Positions 31,531 to 42,200 of a DNA stretch of 64,000 nt are shown here, one piece after another. The stretch is from positions 156,266,756 to 156,330,755 of the forward strand of contig NC_053394.1 of the NCBI RefSeq assembly GCF_905171765.1, written 5' to 3'. Origin of the DNA: Bufo bufo (taxonomy: Eukaryota; Chordata; Amphibia; Anura; Bufonidae). Made by a program: the position numbers and the translations under genes. Numbering within the stretch: the first letter of the stretch is position 1; every line of letters starts with the position of its first letter. The notes under the pieces were generated by a model that made no database searches, had not been told where the DNA came from, and worked only from the letters and a program-made list of their open reading frames with translations.

Positions 31531-31826
31531 GAAGTCGCTCTTTGGAACGCATTTGCGTTCCAGCACCTGGAAGGGCGGCGCTGGCTCTTCTCATATGACC
31601 CTGCCCCTAGGAAGTCGCTCCTTGGAATGCATTTGCGTTCCAGCACCCGGAAGGGGCGGCGCTGGCTTTGATTACACAGCCCTGCCCCTAGGAAGTCGCT
31701 CTTTGGAACGCATTTGCGTTCCAGCGCCTGGAGGGGCGGCGCCCGTTTTGAGTGCATAGCCCTGCCTCAAGGACATAGTATTTCCTGTTGTTGGAACGCA
31801 TTTGCGTTCCAACGGCAGGATATGGG
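31531..31826. repeat. ~80-bp tandem repeat with a perfect hairpin
   Basis: Three units of about 80 bp begin ggaagtcgctc at about 31531, 31611 and 31691, with a diverged fourth at about 31770-31826. Each contains tggaacgcatttgcgttcca (second unit one change), a 9-bp perfect stem with a TT loop, then a G/C-rich block (ggcggcgctgg). It lies in the centre of the PLE foldback. Confidence 0.85.
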
Positions 31827-31907
31827 ACTAAGGTGGAACACAATCATCCATCAGTGGCAGAATGCGGCGGTCTTTTTAAATACAGCCTGCACACTGGTAA
31901 GTGAATC

Positions 31908-32945
31908 GCCTACCAGGGGGATATAGAACATAGGGGGAGACTCCACCATGTGAGTATGGCATCCTTCTTTTCTGATCAGAAGTTTTTTGAATTGTTTGTG
32001 TCCACGGAGCGCTGGCATCATTGCTTACAGCTGATGATGTATCTTATTTCTAGTGTGGGTTCTGTCAAGTAACCATGGCAGGGGATTGACAGAGAATTAA
32101 CTAACTGGGTCCACCCCATCTACTGAACCGTAAGTCTGCAATCACTAGCAATTTTATATACATCTAGATGTTTAGACATCGACATTGACCGCGGTTTATG
32201 ATTGTTTCCTGCCCCGTATAGGACGTGGATGACATTATCTGTACTGGATGGAGTCTGAATCAGGCATAAGTATCTTTAAATATATCCCCATCTTTTATAT
32301 GTAGAGCGTCCATTTCAAGTGTGCGATTTTGCGATTTGGCTTCTTAGCCGGCATATATCTTGGAGCACTTTTCCTATGTGACCCGGTTCTGTACCGGTAC
32401 CTATAGAGTCACTTATTAAATATTGTATAGATTAACTATATAACTACACCTCCTGATGATCCCACAGTATTTACGTGGGTGAAACGCGTCGAGGTGACTG
32501 AGGTGTATGACTATAATGTCATCCCTGACTAAGTGTATTTTTGTGTTTGTCTGTACTATGTTCTGTGTCTCTTTTTTGTTTCTCTTCCCATCCAGTTTAC
32601 TCATATAGTTGGTATTTTATTATCCATATCTCATACCTGGTTTAACTGTCTGCCATCTCTGCGACACCCCTGTAGGGTACAGGAAGGGGTAGCAGTATAG
32701 ATACGCGGACAGGGGGCCTCCACCATCAGGAGCCCTCCCTGGGCTGAGGTTTATAGGATAGGGGTAGATTTAGGGATATATTTTCCCATACCCCAGGTAT
32801 ATTTATTTTTATTCTGGATGTGGTTATTGGTCAATTTTTGTCTGTATACTAACTAGTTTGTATCTAGTGGACCCTTATGGGATCCTTTTAACGCATACCA
32901 ATAAAGTAATTTTTAGGGGTTTAATTGTTCAACGCTGGATATTTT
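31908..32945 (+). repeat. Right PLE arm of the foldback
   Basis: Reverse complement of 29991-31027; runs plus-strand 5' to 3' toward 32945 with the ribozyme at 32447 and AATAAAGTAATTTTT near 32900. Beyond it 32946-32998 (tttgttatatacttac…) is unique to this side. Confidence 0.8.
32447..32496 (+). ncRNA. Hammerhead ribozyme, right arm
   Basis: The plus-strand mirror of the motif at 30437-30486: stem I 32447-32452 with 32491-32496, core CTGATGA 32453-32459, stem II 32461-32465/32475-32479, GAAA 32481-32484, predicted cleavage after C32490. No base of the core differs between the two copies, although the arms have diverged slightly elsewhere. Confidence 0.85.
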
Positions 32946-32998
32946 GTTATATACTTACCCCCATTATATCAATGTCTATTGATTTTGCTGGAATTAAA

Positions 32999-33617
32999 TC
33001 ATAGCGTATGTGTAGCCTGAGAGACTTGGTTCCAGCTTCACGTGGTCAATTGCAACGATCTCCAACGGTGTCTGGCTTACAATAAAATGTAAGGGTGCTC
33101 TTTGGTCATGCTTTTCACCTCGTACAACAGCACAGGCGGAACACTCTCGACACCACTTCTCAATGTCTCCTCGCATTCCAATCCAATAGAATCGTCTACG
33201 GACAGTAGCTTCTGTCTTTTGCACGCCACAGTGTCCTGATTTGTCATGGTACATCTCGAGAATGATGCTTGCCTCCCGGCGGAGAATTAGGATTTGGTAT
33301 ACCCTGTCATAGGTAACTGGATCCAGGTTTCTTCTCAATAGTAGGCCCTTCTGCAGGAAGAGTTGTTTCCGGTGTCTCCACAGCTTCAACAGTTCTGGGT
33401 CTGCATTTCTCCTGCGGATTCTCTCAGGTGTTCTTCCACTGGTGAGGAAGTCATGTAGTTCTTCGATTACTCTACTTTCTGACTGAAGTTTGATCCATCT
33501 CTCCTTTTCAATTTGAGATTCTGGATTGTTCTGTAGATGGGGATTTAGGACTCTTTTGTTTTTGATGTAGAGGATGCTTTGTTGGGCGAAGTTTTTGTAG
33601 AAATTAGGCATCTCCAC
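32999..33617 (-). pseudogene. Gypsy B integrase, N-terminal zinc-binding part
   Basis: MPNFYKNFAQQSILYIKNKR begins the spacer between RNase H and integrase. The HHCC domain reads MYHDKSGHCGVQKTEATVRR (two His) and WCRECSACAVVRG (two Cys), followed by LEIVAIDHVKL with the first catalytic Asp region. The frame reaches the 16-bp duplication (GYTYAM) and continues on the other side of the PLE insertion. A frameshift near 33630 separates it from RNase H. Confidence 0.87.
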
Positions 33618-33631
33618 TTCTTCCCAGACAT

Positions 33632-34264
33632 CTACGTGTGCAGTAGGATCTTCCTTGGTAGGCAGGCGAGATTAGGCATCCGCGTTCTGTATTTTACAGT
33701 GAAGTTGTAGTTAGCAAGATGTGAGGCCCATCTTTGTTCTAAGGCACCTAGCTTGGCTGTATTGAGATGCGCCAGTGGGCTGTTATCAGTGAAAGCTATG
33801 AAGGGAGTTGCTGCAAGGTAGTCCTTAAATTTTTTGGTGACAGCCCACACAAACGCGAGGAACTCTAACTTGAAAGAGCTGTAGTTCCGGTCATTCTTTT
33901 CAGCTCCTCTCAGGGATCTACTAGCGTAAGCAATCACTCTTTCGTGTCCTTCTTGCATTTGGGACAGAACAGCTCCCAGGCCTTTCTGGCTGGCATCAGT
34001 GTAGAGATGGAATGGCTGTTGGTAATCTGGATATCCTAAGACAGGTGGTTCGGTCAGCTTCTTTTTCAGGACCTGGAAGGCAATTTCTCTGTCTTCATTC
34101 AACTCCACAGGTATCTGAGTCTTCTGATACTTCTTTGGATGTCCTCTTTGGAGTTCCTCAATTGGCTCAGCAATCTGGGCGAAGTGAGGGATGAAACATC
34201 TGTAGTACCCTGCAAAACTAAGGAAACTTCTCCCCTCTTTTACTGTGGTAGGAGTAGGGCAATT
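33632..34264 (-). pseudogene. Gypsy B RT thumb and RNase H
   Basis: Downstream of an in-frame stop at 34265, FAGYYRCFIPHFAQIAEPIE (RT thumb) leads to RNase H with FHLYTDASQKGLGAVLSQMQ, the LEFLAFVWAVTKKFKDYL helix and FIAFTDNSPLAHL. It ends with a frame break near 33632. This module removes element RNA after copying. Same reading frame as the RT palm before the stop. Confidence 0.85.
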
Positions 34265-34884
34265 CTAGAATGCAGCTAACTCTTCTGGATCTGGTTTGAC
34301 ACCTTCTGCACTGACATGTCCCAGGTACTTGACTTCTGGCTTCAGCAGGTAGCACTTAGATGGTTTGATCTTGAGTCCATGTTTAATGAGGACTTGGAAG
34401 ACTTCTGCAAGGTGTTTCAAGTGGTCTTCGTAGGATTTGGAATAAATAATGACATCGTCCAGATAGAGTAGGACAGTCTCGAAGTTTCTATGGCCTAAAC
34501 AGCATTCCATTAGACGTTGAAATGTTCCTGGCGCATTACAAGTCCAAAGGGCATGTAATTAAACTCGAATAGGCCCATGGGGGTGGTAAAAGCTATTTTC
34601 TCTCGGTCTTCAGGAGCCATGGGTACCTGGCAGTATCCAGTGGTCAGATCAAAAGTAGAGAAATAGGCTGATGACCCCAGTGCTGTCAGGGATTCTTCAA
34701 TTCTGGGTAAGGGATAGGCATCCTTGTGGGTGATTTGATATAATTTTCTGTAGTCCACATAGAACCTGATGTTACCATCCTTTTTCCGGACAAGAACTAG
34801 TGGTGCAGCCCATGGATTATGGCTGTCTTGGATAATATTGGAATCCTTCATCTCCCGGATCATTTGATTCACAGATTGGTACAT
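34265..34884 (-). pseudogene. Gypsy B reverse transcriptase
   Basis: Two frames joined at an apparent one-base loss near 34543. The first holds SHNPWAAPLVLVRKKDGNIR, FDLTTGYCQVPMA and FEFNYMPFG; the second holds VLLYLDDVIIYSKSYEDHL (YLDD catalytic centre) and KPSKCYLLKPEVKYLGHV. All canonical gypsy RT blocks are visible in order. The frame break and the stop at 34265 disable it. Confidence 0.88.
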
Positions 34885-35396
34885 CGTTGGTGTATAGGCC
34901 GGTACCTTTCTTTTATTGGAGGGTGAGAGCCGGTAGGGATAGTGTGTTTGATTCCACGGACTTCCCCATAATCCGTAGAGTGCTTACTGAAGGCTTGATG
35001 ATGTTCCTTCACGATGTTCAAAACTCCTTCAATTTTGTTTTTGGGCGTAGAGCTGTCTCCCACGTTGAGTTCTTCCCACCAAGATGCAGGCGGAGCATGT
35101 TCAGAAGTACTGGAGCCCTGCGTAGATTGTTCTACTTTAATTGCAGGCACGCTGATGACATCCTGGAAAGAAATTTGCAATAACTGGGCAACAGGATAGT
35201 GTTTAGTGAGGATAATATGGTGATCACTCAAGTTTAGTAGACGGACAGGCACTTTACCTTGGGAAACAATTACTAAGCTCCTTGCAGCTCTGACTAGAGG
35301 ATGATCATCTAGCGCGAAGGGCTCTACCATGGCTTGGTAATCTTGACCTCGAATTCCCAGAATGACAAGGCACCATTTCGCATTTCGGTGTAACAA
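34869..35396 (-). pseudogene. Gypsy B protease-RT connector
   Basis: About 175 residues typical of the region before gypsy RT: KVPVRLLNLSDHHIILTKHY, later LNIVKEHHQAFSKHSTDYGE and HTIPTGSHPPIKERYRPI leading into RT. The DSG protease motif is not included; the element is cut at about 35396. A frameshift near 34880 separates it from the RT frame. Confidence 0.78.
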
Positions 35397-35407
35397 TTCC
35401 TAAGGAC

Positions 35408-36853
35408 TAGAGATGGCCTTGCGGTTCGCCCGGCGATCGTTTCGCGGCGAACTTTGCGTGTTCACGATTCGCCAAACATGCAAACATATGGAGATATTCG
35501 CGCCTGCCATATTCTTTTGCATTTTGAAGAACTTTGACCCATGACACATCCATCAGGTGGTACAGGACAGCCAATTGAGACGTTTCAGCACATGGACATA
35601 CCCCCTAACTTATAAATAAACCTGATCTGGCTGCCATTTTACATTCAGTGTTTTGCCAGTGTAGGGAGAGGTTGCTGTGTGGAGCAGGGACAGACTGTTA
35701 GGGACACCAAACGCTAGCTAATAGGGCCACAAAAGTCATTTTAAGGATTGGTATAGGTGTGCTATCGATACGTGTGATACACAGAGGGGTGCGATATACT
35801 TATATATATATACTTTTATAATGAGTCAAAAACACATAGATCTATATAGTGATCACCTGGAAGTCAGGGGGCTAGGGGCTTACTAGGGCCATTTTTATAT
35901 AGGGTAAGGTTCTGGACGGGGTCGCTCTTATCAGGGCGGGTGGTCTGTGGTTAGGCTATCAGGGCCAGAATAGCACCCCCTGTAGGACAATATCAGGGAC
36001 AGTTCTTTGCCCACCCTGTCCTTCAATACCACATCATCATCTAGCCCAGAGATAGATGTTTTTTGCTTTCCCTCCGGGATTCATGGATGTGCACTGGAAC
36101 CCCACGGATTGTGGTAGGACATATGGTTTCTAATTTGGTGCCGCCGAGCACCTGATTTAGTGCCGCCGAGCACTTGTTATTGCCTACCACATCTATGCTT
36201 TTTGCTTAACTTTAATAATTTAATTTATTTTCATTTTGAGGGATATCTTTTCCATTCACACGTCCTCAAAATGGGTCCGCATCCGTTCTGCAATTTTGCG
36301 GAACGGGTGCAGCCCCATTCATTTTCAATGGGGCCTGAATGTGCTGTCCGCAACAGCATTTGCAGATCCACATCCGCATTTGCCGATCCGCACTTCCGCA
36401 TCCGTGTTTCCGCTTCCGGGAAAAAATAGAACATGTCCTATTCTTGTCCGCAATTGCAGACAAGATTAGGCATTTTCTATAATAATGCCGGCGATGTGCG
36501 GTCCGCAAATTGTGGAATGCACATTGCCGGTGTCCGTGTTTTGCGGATCTGCAAAACACTTACGGACGTGTGAATGGACCCTCATATTAACATTATTAAA
36601 GGTTATGTTTTATCTTTATGTATATTCTAATAGATTGCCTTCCGTGTACAATGTTATAATATACTTTCTATGTTAGAAAGTATACTATAGTGCATTTGTA
36701 TTGTGCGGCAGTTGTGTGCGGTTCTGCAAATATGAGCTGAAAGTTTTTCAGGTTCGCCTGCCAGTAAAATGAATGGGTCCCGCCGCGAACTTGCGGTTCG
36801 TGAACATTTGATCGCGTTTGCGAACCGTCCCAGCAGATGTTCGTCCATCACTA
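35408..36853. mobile_element. Non-autonomous hAT-like element
   Basis: Left end tagagatggcc…ttgcggttcgcc and right end (read inward) tagtgatggacg…gacggttcgc form imperfect inverted repeats, with further mirrored blocks (cgcggcgaact / gccgcgaactt). Eight-base flanks do not match, so the two ends may not come from one intact insertion, or one flank was deleted together with the 5' part of gypsy B. It contains a MITE (36238-36583). No coding sequence recognised. Confidence 0.5.
36238..36583. mobile_element. MITE with attcacacgtcc ends
   Basis: Left gagggatatc…ccattcacacgtcc and right ggacgtgtgaatggaccctc are inverted. The interior shows cccattcattttcaatggggc and gcggatccgc-type symmetry as in the other MITEs of this window. 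Target duplication not clear. Confidence 0.6.
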
Positions 36854-37254
36854 ACTTGTAGTTCTACGCAGAGTGTTGCAGCCAAGGTAGCATGCACCTG
36901 TGCCCCTTTTTTATATATATTTTGGAGGTGCTTGTTTAATATTCTTTTGTGTTGTATCTGTGGGGGAGTGACGTCCCCTGTAAACCTTGCACTCCTGCCC
37001 ATTTATCTGGTGCTTTTAATCAGAGTATCCCATAGCAGGAGAGGCATGACTATTAGAGTAGGTCCCATCTGTTAGAAGCCACCTTGTCGTGGTAGATGGG
37101 CCCGACATATTTTTGATCAAAAATATGCGAAAAGAGCTTCTACTTTTCATATAGTAAGTACAGCAGTAATGCAGTTTACACTTTTGTGTATTCACCATTC
37201 ACCTGTGACTTTGTGCATTAAGCAGCGTGCTGATACATGTCGATAGATAGATAG
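36854..37254. other. Unassigned DNA
   Basis: No convincing gene, repeat or RNA. A short gatagatagatag run (37242-37254) precedes the solo LTR. Confidence 0.5.
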
Positions 37255-37835
37255 TGTAGGGATTTGCTCTGGTAGGCAGGGTAAGCGGTCGCAGTACAGA
37301 GGCAAGAACACGGTTGTAAAGCTAAAAAGTTCAGTGTTTATTCACACCAAAGGAAAAAAGTAACACAAACACTTTGCAGAGTCCTGGTGTTAATTCACAC
37401 CTCACAAAGTCCACAGAACAAAGATGTCACCTGGCAGGCTGATTTGTCCACGGCAGTCCACAGCAGGCTTTAGGGCACCTGATTCCCAGCAGTGTCACTC
37501 CAGCACGGTACCAAATGTTTAGGTCCCAAAACAGAGCCTGACCGAGCTGCACTATCAGATGGAGGATACATTCCACACCCAGCTGAGCTGCTGGCTGGGT
37601 TTTTAAACCCAGCCCAAAACCTGGCCTGGACGTGGGGAACAGCCACCCACCCTGCTCTCTGGCTGCTCCCAATAAGAACCGGCCCGGATTGGCTTTACAG
37701 CCACACTAAGTAAAACAGTGTCAGCGAGCACTAGCTGCCGCTGACACACAAAATTACCGGTTCTTATCTCACCGAGGCCAGGAACCTCGGCGACACGTAC
37801 CTTCCGTCAATGACGGACCCTTGCGCCTTCCTACA
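37255..37835 (-). mobile_element. Solo LTR, 581 bp
   Basis: Plus-strand limits tgtagggatttg … cgccttcctaca give TG…CA ends on either strand, flanked by atag on both sides (37251-37254, 37836-37839). The minus strand is favoured because a cttatctcaccg/GC-rich start and the tttattcacacc (reverse AATAAA at about 37338) suit a polyadenylation signal near its 3' end. No internal coding sequence. The 4-bp duplication overlaps a gata repeat, so it is weak evidence. Confidence 0.6.
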
Positions 37836-37839
37836 ATAG

Positions 37840-38971
37840 ATATAGATAATACATTATTTTAAATGTCTTACTCAAACAGAATGACAAGTTGTCTTTGTAT
37901 CTGTACCATGAACTATCTAGCTAATAAAGTCATGTGAAGTCATAAAGTCATAGAGTCAGCAGCCTGGGTTCTGATTGTAGCAGACAGTCTCTTTCTTTCT
38001 CACTCTCTGTCTGCAGTTTGAGGAAAAGGATGGCGAAGTGTGATGTGAACCAGCAGGCTTGTAGAGACAGTGACTGGACTGCAGCCTCCATTGTACTGTA
38101 AGTGTAACATTGCAGACAGTGGCAGAATTCCACTTCCTGTTGGTGAATTAGCAGAAAGGATGTGGCTGTAGCATTCGAACTCTGGAAGGAAAAGCTCCAC
38201 AGAAGTTCTGCACTTTAGGATCTCAAAGGTCAGGGAAGGCTTCATGTTTTCCTTGAGGTACGGTTTAAGCAGATGGATGTTGTTATCTTACACATCAGAA
38301 AAATTTCAAGTAGTGTTTATAGTGAAAACAGCTTCAGACTTGTAGCCGCTACCCTAAGATTATTTGTGAAGGATTCCAGACAAATGATAGCACAGATTTA
38401 CACTAATAGCAACATTTATTATATCTTCTAAACCTGCACATCTCAATAATCCTCACGTGAATCCTACTTTTTATTAAAGTTCCTTAGCGTAATGTTTTTC
38501 AGTTGATGCTGAAGAAGAATAAGAGAAACAGAAAGAAAGGGAGAAAAAGAGACATAAAGAGAGGGAATGAGAAAGAGTGTAAGAAAGAGGAGAAAGATAA
38601 AGAGAACAGAGAAAGGGGAAATTAGAGAAAGAGAGAGAGTATGAGAGGAAAATGGCAAAAGAGAAAAACTAAGTGATAGAGATGTCACCTGGATGGGGAG
38701 GAACTGCACTTGGAAAATGGGTAGCTTATGCCTCGGCCTGGGAGGAGTGAAGCGGAGGATGAAAGTGGTAGTGGCTCTGGCTGCAACAGTTATTCACATA
38801 GATCACAGTGGCAATCCTCACAATGATGCTCCCTAGGGCCGGGCAGTGACAGGAGGGTGCATCCTTTCATCCCTAGGGGTACACCCTGATGTTGAGGCCC
38901 CTGCCTGATGGTAGTGCAGTACCCCAGACCTGGCAATCTACAATTGCTGTTATGCTTTATTATGCATTGTA
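37840..38971. other. Unassigned DNA with purine-rich tract
   Basis: Contains a strongly purine-rich stretch (about 38506-38665, gagaaa/gaaagag-type) that could adopt triplex or other non-B structure. Otherwise nothing recognised. Confidence 0.5.
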
Positions 38972-40021
38972 CACTCACCTAAAGAATTATTAGGAACACC
39001 TGTTCTATTTCTCATTAATGCAATTATCTAGTCAACCAATCACATTGCAGTTGCTTCAATGCATTTAGGGGGGTGGTCCTGGTCAAGACAATCTCCTGAA
39101 CTCCAAACTGAATGTCAGAATGGGAAAGAAAGGTGATTTAAGCAATTTTGAGCGTGGCATGGTTGTTGGTGCCAGACGGGCCGGTCTGAGTATTTCACAA
39201 TCTGCTCAGTTACTGGCATTTTCACGCACAACCATTTCTAGGGTTTACAAAGAATGGTGTGAAAAGGGAAAAACATCCAGTATGCGGCAGTCCTGTGGGC
39301 AAAAATGCCTTGTGGATGCTAGAGGTCAGAGGAGAATGGGCCGACTGATTCAAGCTGATAGAAGAGCAACGTTGACTGAAATAACCACTCGTTACAACCG
39401 AGGTATGCAGCAAAGCATTTGTGAAGCCACAACACGCACAACCTTGAGGCGGATGGGCTACAACAGCAGAAGACCCCACCGGGTACCACTCATCTCCACT
39501 ACAAAAAGGAAAAAGAGGCTACAATTTGCACAAGCTCACCAAAATTGGACTGTTGAAGACTGGAAAAATGTTGCCTGGTCTGATGAGTCTCGATTTCTGT
39601 TGAGACATTCAAATGGTAGAGTCCGAATTTGGCGTAAACAGAATGAGAACATGTATCCATCCTCTGATGGCTACTTCTAGCAGGATAATGCACCATGTCA
39701 CAAAGCTCAAATCATTTCAAATTGGTTTCTTGAACATGACAATGAGTTCACTGTACTAAAATGGCCCCCACAGTCACCAGATCTCAACCCAATAGAGCAT
39801 CTTTGGGATGTGGTGGAACGGGAGCTTCGTGCCCTGGATGTGCATCCCTCAAATCTCCATTAACTGCAAAATGCTATCCTATCAATATGGGCCAACATTT
39901 CTAAAGAATGCTATCAGCACCTTGTTGAATCAATGCCTTGTAGAATTAAGGCAGTTCTGAAGGCAAAAGGGGGTCCAACACCGTATTAGTATGGTGTTCC
40001 TAATAATTCTTTAGGTGAGTG
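38972..40021 (+). mobile_element. Tc1/mariner transposon C, degenerate
   Basis: Inverted ends cactcacctaaagaattatt are near-perfect on both sides, with TA at 38970-38971 and 40022-40023. At 1,050 bp it is shorter than usual because part of the transposase gene has been deleted. Confidence 0.93.
39120..39987 (+). pseudogene. Tc1-C transposase with internal deletion and stops
   Basis: MGKKGDLSNFERGMVVGARR starts the protein. The first HTH (LSISQSAQLLAFSRTTISRV) is followed by ITTRYNRGMQQSICEATTRT (second HTH region), WKNVAWSDESRFLL (first catalytic Asp), QDNAPCHKAQIISNWFLEHD (second Asp) and PQSPDLNPIEHLWDVVEREL (Glu), ending near KGGPTPY. Between IWRKQNENM and YPSSDGYF some 50 residues expected in the family are absent (internal deletion near 39653). 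A stop replaces the codon after SSDGYF (39678) and another lies near 39860. Not functional. Confidence 0.9.
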
Positions 40022-40023
40022 TA

Positions 40024-42098
40024 TTATGTTATGCATTGTTAGGCCATTCATTCCAGAAGAGAAGGTATGGTTGGCAAGAACAGGGCTAACCACCCTGTCC
40101 CTCCCCTCTTGGTAGGAGTGGGTTGGTTCTACTTCCTGCCAGAAGGGGGAGTTCCTGGAGAGATAGTGAAAGAGATAAGAAGCACATGCCAGAGCTCCTA
40201 CGCCTAAGGCTTGTTACTCCACTCTCATCTGAGACCTTCACTCCAGAGAGATCATCAGAATCAAGAACACTGCTTCCAAGAAGCTTCAGCGTGGCTGGAC
40301 AGCTGATTAATCAACAAAATCACACCTTCACAGACACTGCTGCAGGTGAGAGAAACAGGTTAGACACCCATCAATTATAAAAAAAAACACCAGGCCATAC
40401 TAACTTCAAGCCTTTGTCACACAGTGGATACCTATATCCACAAGTACCTGCAAGTGCCATCAAATTGCCAATACAACCTGCAACCATACCTCCTCATCTG
40501 GGACCAGAAACTAGACTTTGTACCAACTACTGCTGGATGTACCACAAATTATATTTTGCATTAACAGACTGTTATACTTTTATTTCTGGCCTGATTCTTT
40601 AAATCACCTTTCTACTGCACCGATCCCCAGGGAGCCTGAGGGAGTACACCATGACACAACACATTATCAGGCCCACTACTACTCACTTCCTCTGCATCGG
40701 GTTGTAGTCAGAAACTAGGCCAGTTGTAGAAAATAGACAAGTCTCTCTTTACTAAAGTGCAGAATGGGAGTTGTAGTACATCCAAAAGTATCAAACCCCA
40801 TTCGTTCCAAATAGCAATGTATGGATATGAGCAATGATGGGGGTAGTACTCTTGCTAAGCTTGTCTGTAATTCATAGGCTGAGGGGCACAGAATTAAGAT
40901 ATGGCTGACCAAGAACGTGTCAAAGTGAGCGCACATGCAACAGGATTAGCCAGTGTGTGGACTACAACCACCCTCATTACCTCAGCCACCAATTCCATCC
41001 TTTTCACCCTCAAGCCTCCCCTGCGGGCTGGAGCATGGCATGACCACATCACTCATTTGGGAGTGGGAGTGAGGTGTTTAGGGTGCAGCCACAGTGCCAA
41101 GGATGCTGAGGGGGGCTGCTAAAGCATAATGGTAGCCTGTAACAGAATGGAGTGTTCCCCTGTGAGAAATGGTGCCAGAAGTTGGGCAGAAGCTTGAAAG
41201 TGCAGCAGGAGTGTCAGAAGCAGAGTACATTCCCCTGAGGGGAACACTCCAAAGATGGAACCAGGCCCAAAAGCACAGAACCAATATTGAAGCCAGATCC
41301 CTGCCTGAAACAAATAGCGTTGGTAATGTAAACTTTGCTTAGTGTACATACCTACTCTCATCTATATTCCATGCACCATCAAAACAGCCTGCATCCGTGG
41401 TCAGTTATTGCCATAGGAGACACACAACATATATAGATGGCAATTACATCATAACAATAAACTGTTTCCTAAAGGACATACATACATCCCTTTACGTAAT
41501 GGGGGAAGAAGTAATACATTATCCATACCACCCAACTTTTTGGATGGTCAAAGAGGGACACTTACAACGCATTGTGTGAAAGATCTAATCATTGGCTGAG
41601 TGGGGTCATGACTGTAGCCAATGATTGGTTGAGCAACATTCATAACCATTCCTGCCATGTTGAGACAGTAGAAGGAGGTGGGGTACAACGGGGAACCAGC
41701 ACTGTCAAAACTGCAGCGGCGATGGATTGGTGAGATGGGTGTGAATTCTGTTATTTTTTTACAGCATGTGTAGACCCGGGACAGTTATTTTTTCATGTGC
41801 TGGAATACCCTTTTAAATGTCAGCACAAAAATCATCTAATTATAGACATTTTAAGGTCCAAATTATACCAAAAAATGAAAAGATATATACTGTAAGTTGA
41901 GGTCTAATATAAAGGTAGGAACCAGGCAAACAATTTCTGGAACAGTTTACTAAGTTTATTAAAGGGGTTATGCCATGATTGATGTACAAAAAAACTATAA
42001 TCAGACATCATATAGTTCATGACAATGTCTTTCTAACAAAGCTAGAACCAGCCCTGTACCTCACATGGATCCATGGATCTCCCCATTAATTGCGCTGC
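40024..42098. other. Mostly unassigned; MITE left end at ~41964
   Basis: 40024-41960 shows no gene I can support; frames are short and without family features. A repeated ggaacactcc with its complement (41148, 41238) is a minor inverted repeat. From about 41964 ttaaaggggttatgccatg is the start of a MITE type whose counterpart aacccctttaa ends another repeat near 57745. It is the sequence into which the 10-kb PLE composite inserted and seems to continue after 52157. Confidence 0.5.
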
Positions 42099-42200
42099 TA
42101 GATTTATATCAACAAAATCCAATATATACCCCAACCAGGGAATTATTACTCAAAGAGTAATTAGCTGGCATAAGCCTATGGCAAACTACCACAATACAAA

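Larger units (their letters stand above)
29976..32998. mobile_element. Inverted PLE pair (foldback), single insertion
   Basis: Bounded by the perfect 16-bp duplication tcatagcgtatgtgta (29960-29975 and 32999-33014) inside the gypsy integrase. Two arms of about 1.04 kb (29991-31027 and 31908-32945) are inverted copies at roughly 99% identity by eye, with their 3' ends outward (AATAAAGTAA near each outer end), around an 880-bp centre. Each arm holds a hammerhead ribozyme motif. The left arm ends in about 16 A; the right extends 53 bp beyond the shared end. No RT or endonuclease is present. The structure fits two 5'-truncated PLE ends joined head-to-head and inserted once. Confidence 0.85.
27244..35396 (-). 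mobile_element. Ty3/gypsy retrotransposon B, 5'-truncated and decayed
   Basis: Minus-strand order is protease-RT linker (35396-34869), RT (34884-34265), RNase H (34264-33632), integrase (33617-32999 and 29975-29154), C-terminal tail (29120-28860), polypurine tract and one LTR (28243 to about 27244). This is the usual gypsy order, unlike the element at 9868-15272. Gag, most of the protease and the 5' LTR are absent; a hAT-like MITE starts 12 bases beyond the break. Frameshifts or stops separate most blocks. A PLE inverted pair is inserted in the integrase (29976-32998). Confidence 0.85.

Noticed and set aside
30329..32604. 62-residue frames MSKLDRKRNKKE / MSKLDGKRNKKE as a small gene pair
   Set aside because: They are the mirrored copies of one PLE-arm sequence and run through the hammerhead ribozyme; no evidence of coding.
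35400..36861. 8-bp target duplication for the hAT-like element at 35408-36853
   Set aside because: Flanks ctaaggac and acttgtag do not match, so single-insertion origin could not be claimed.
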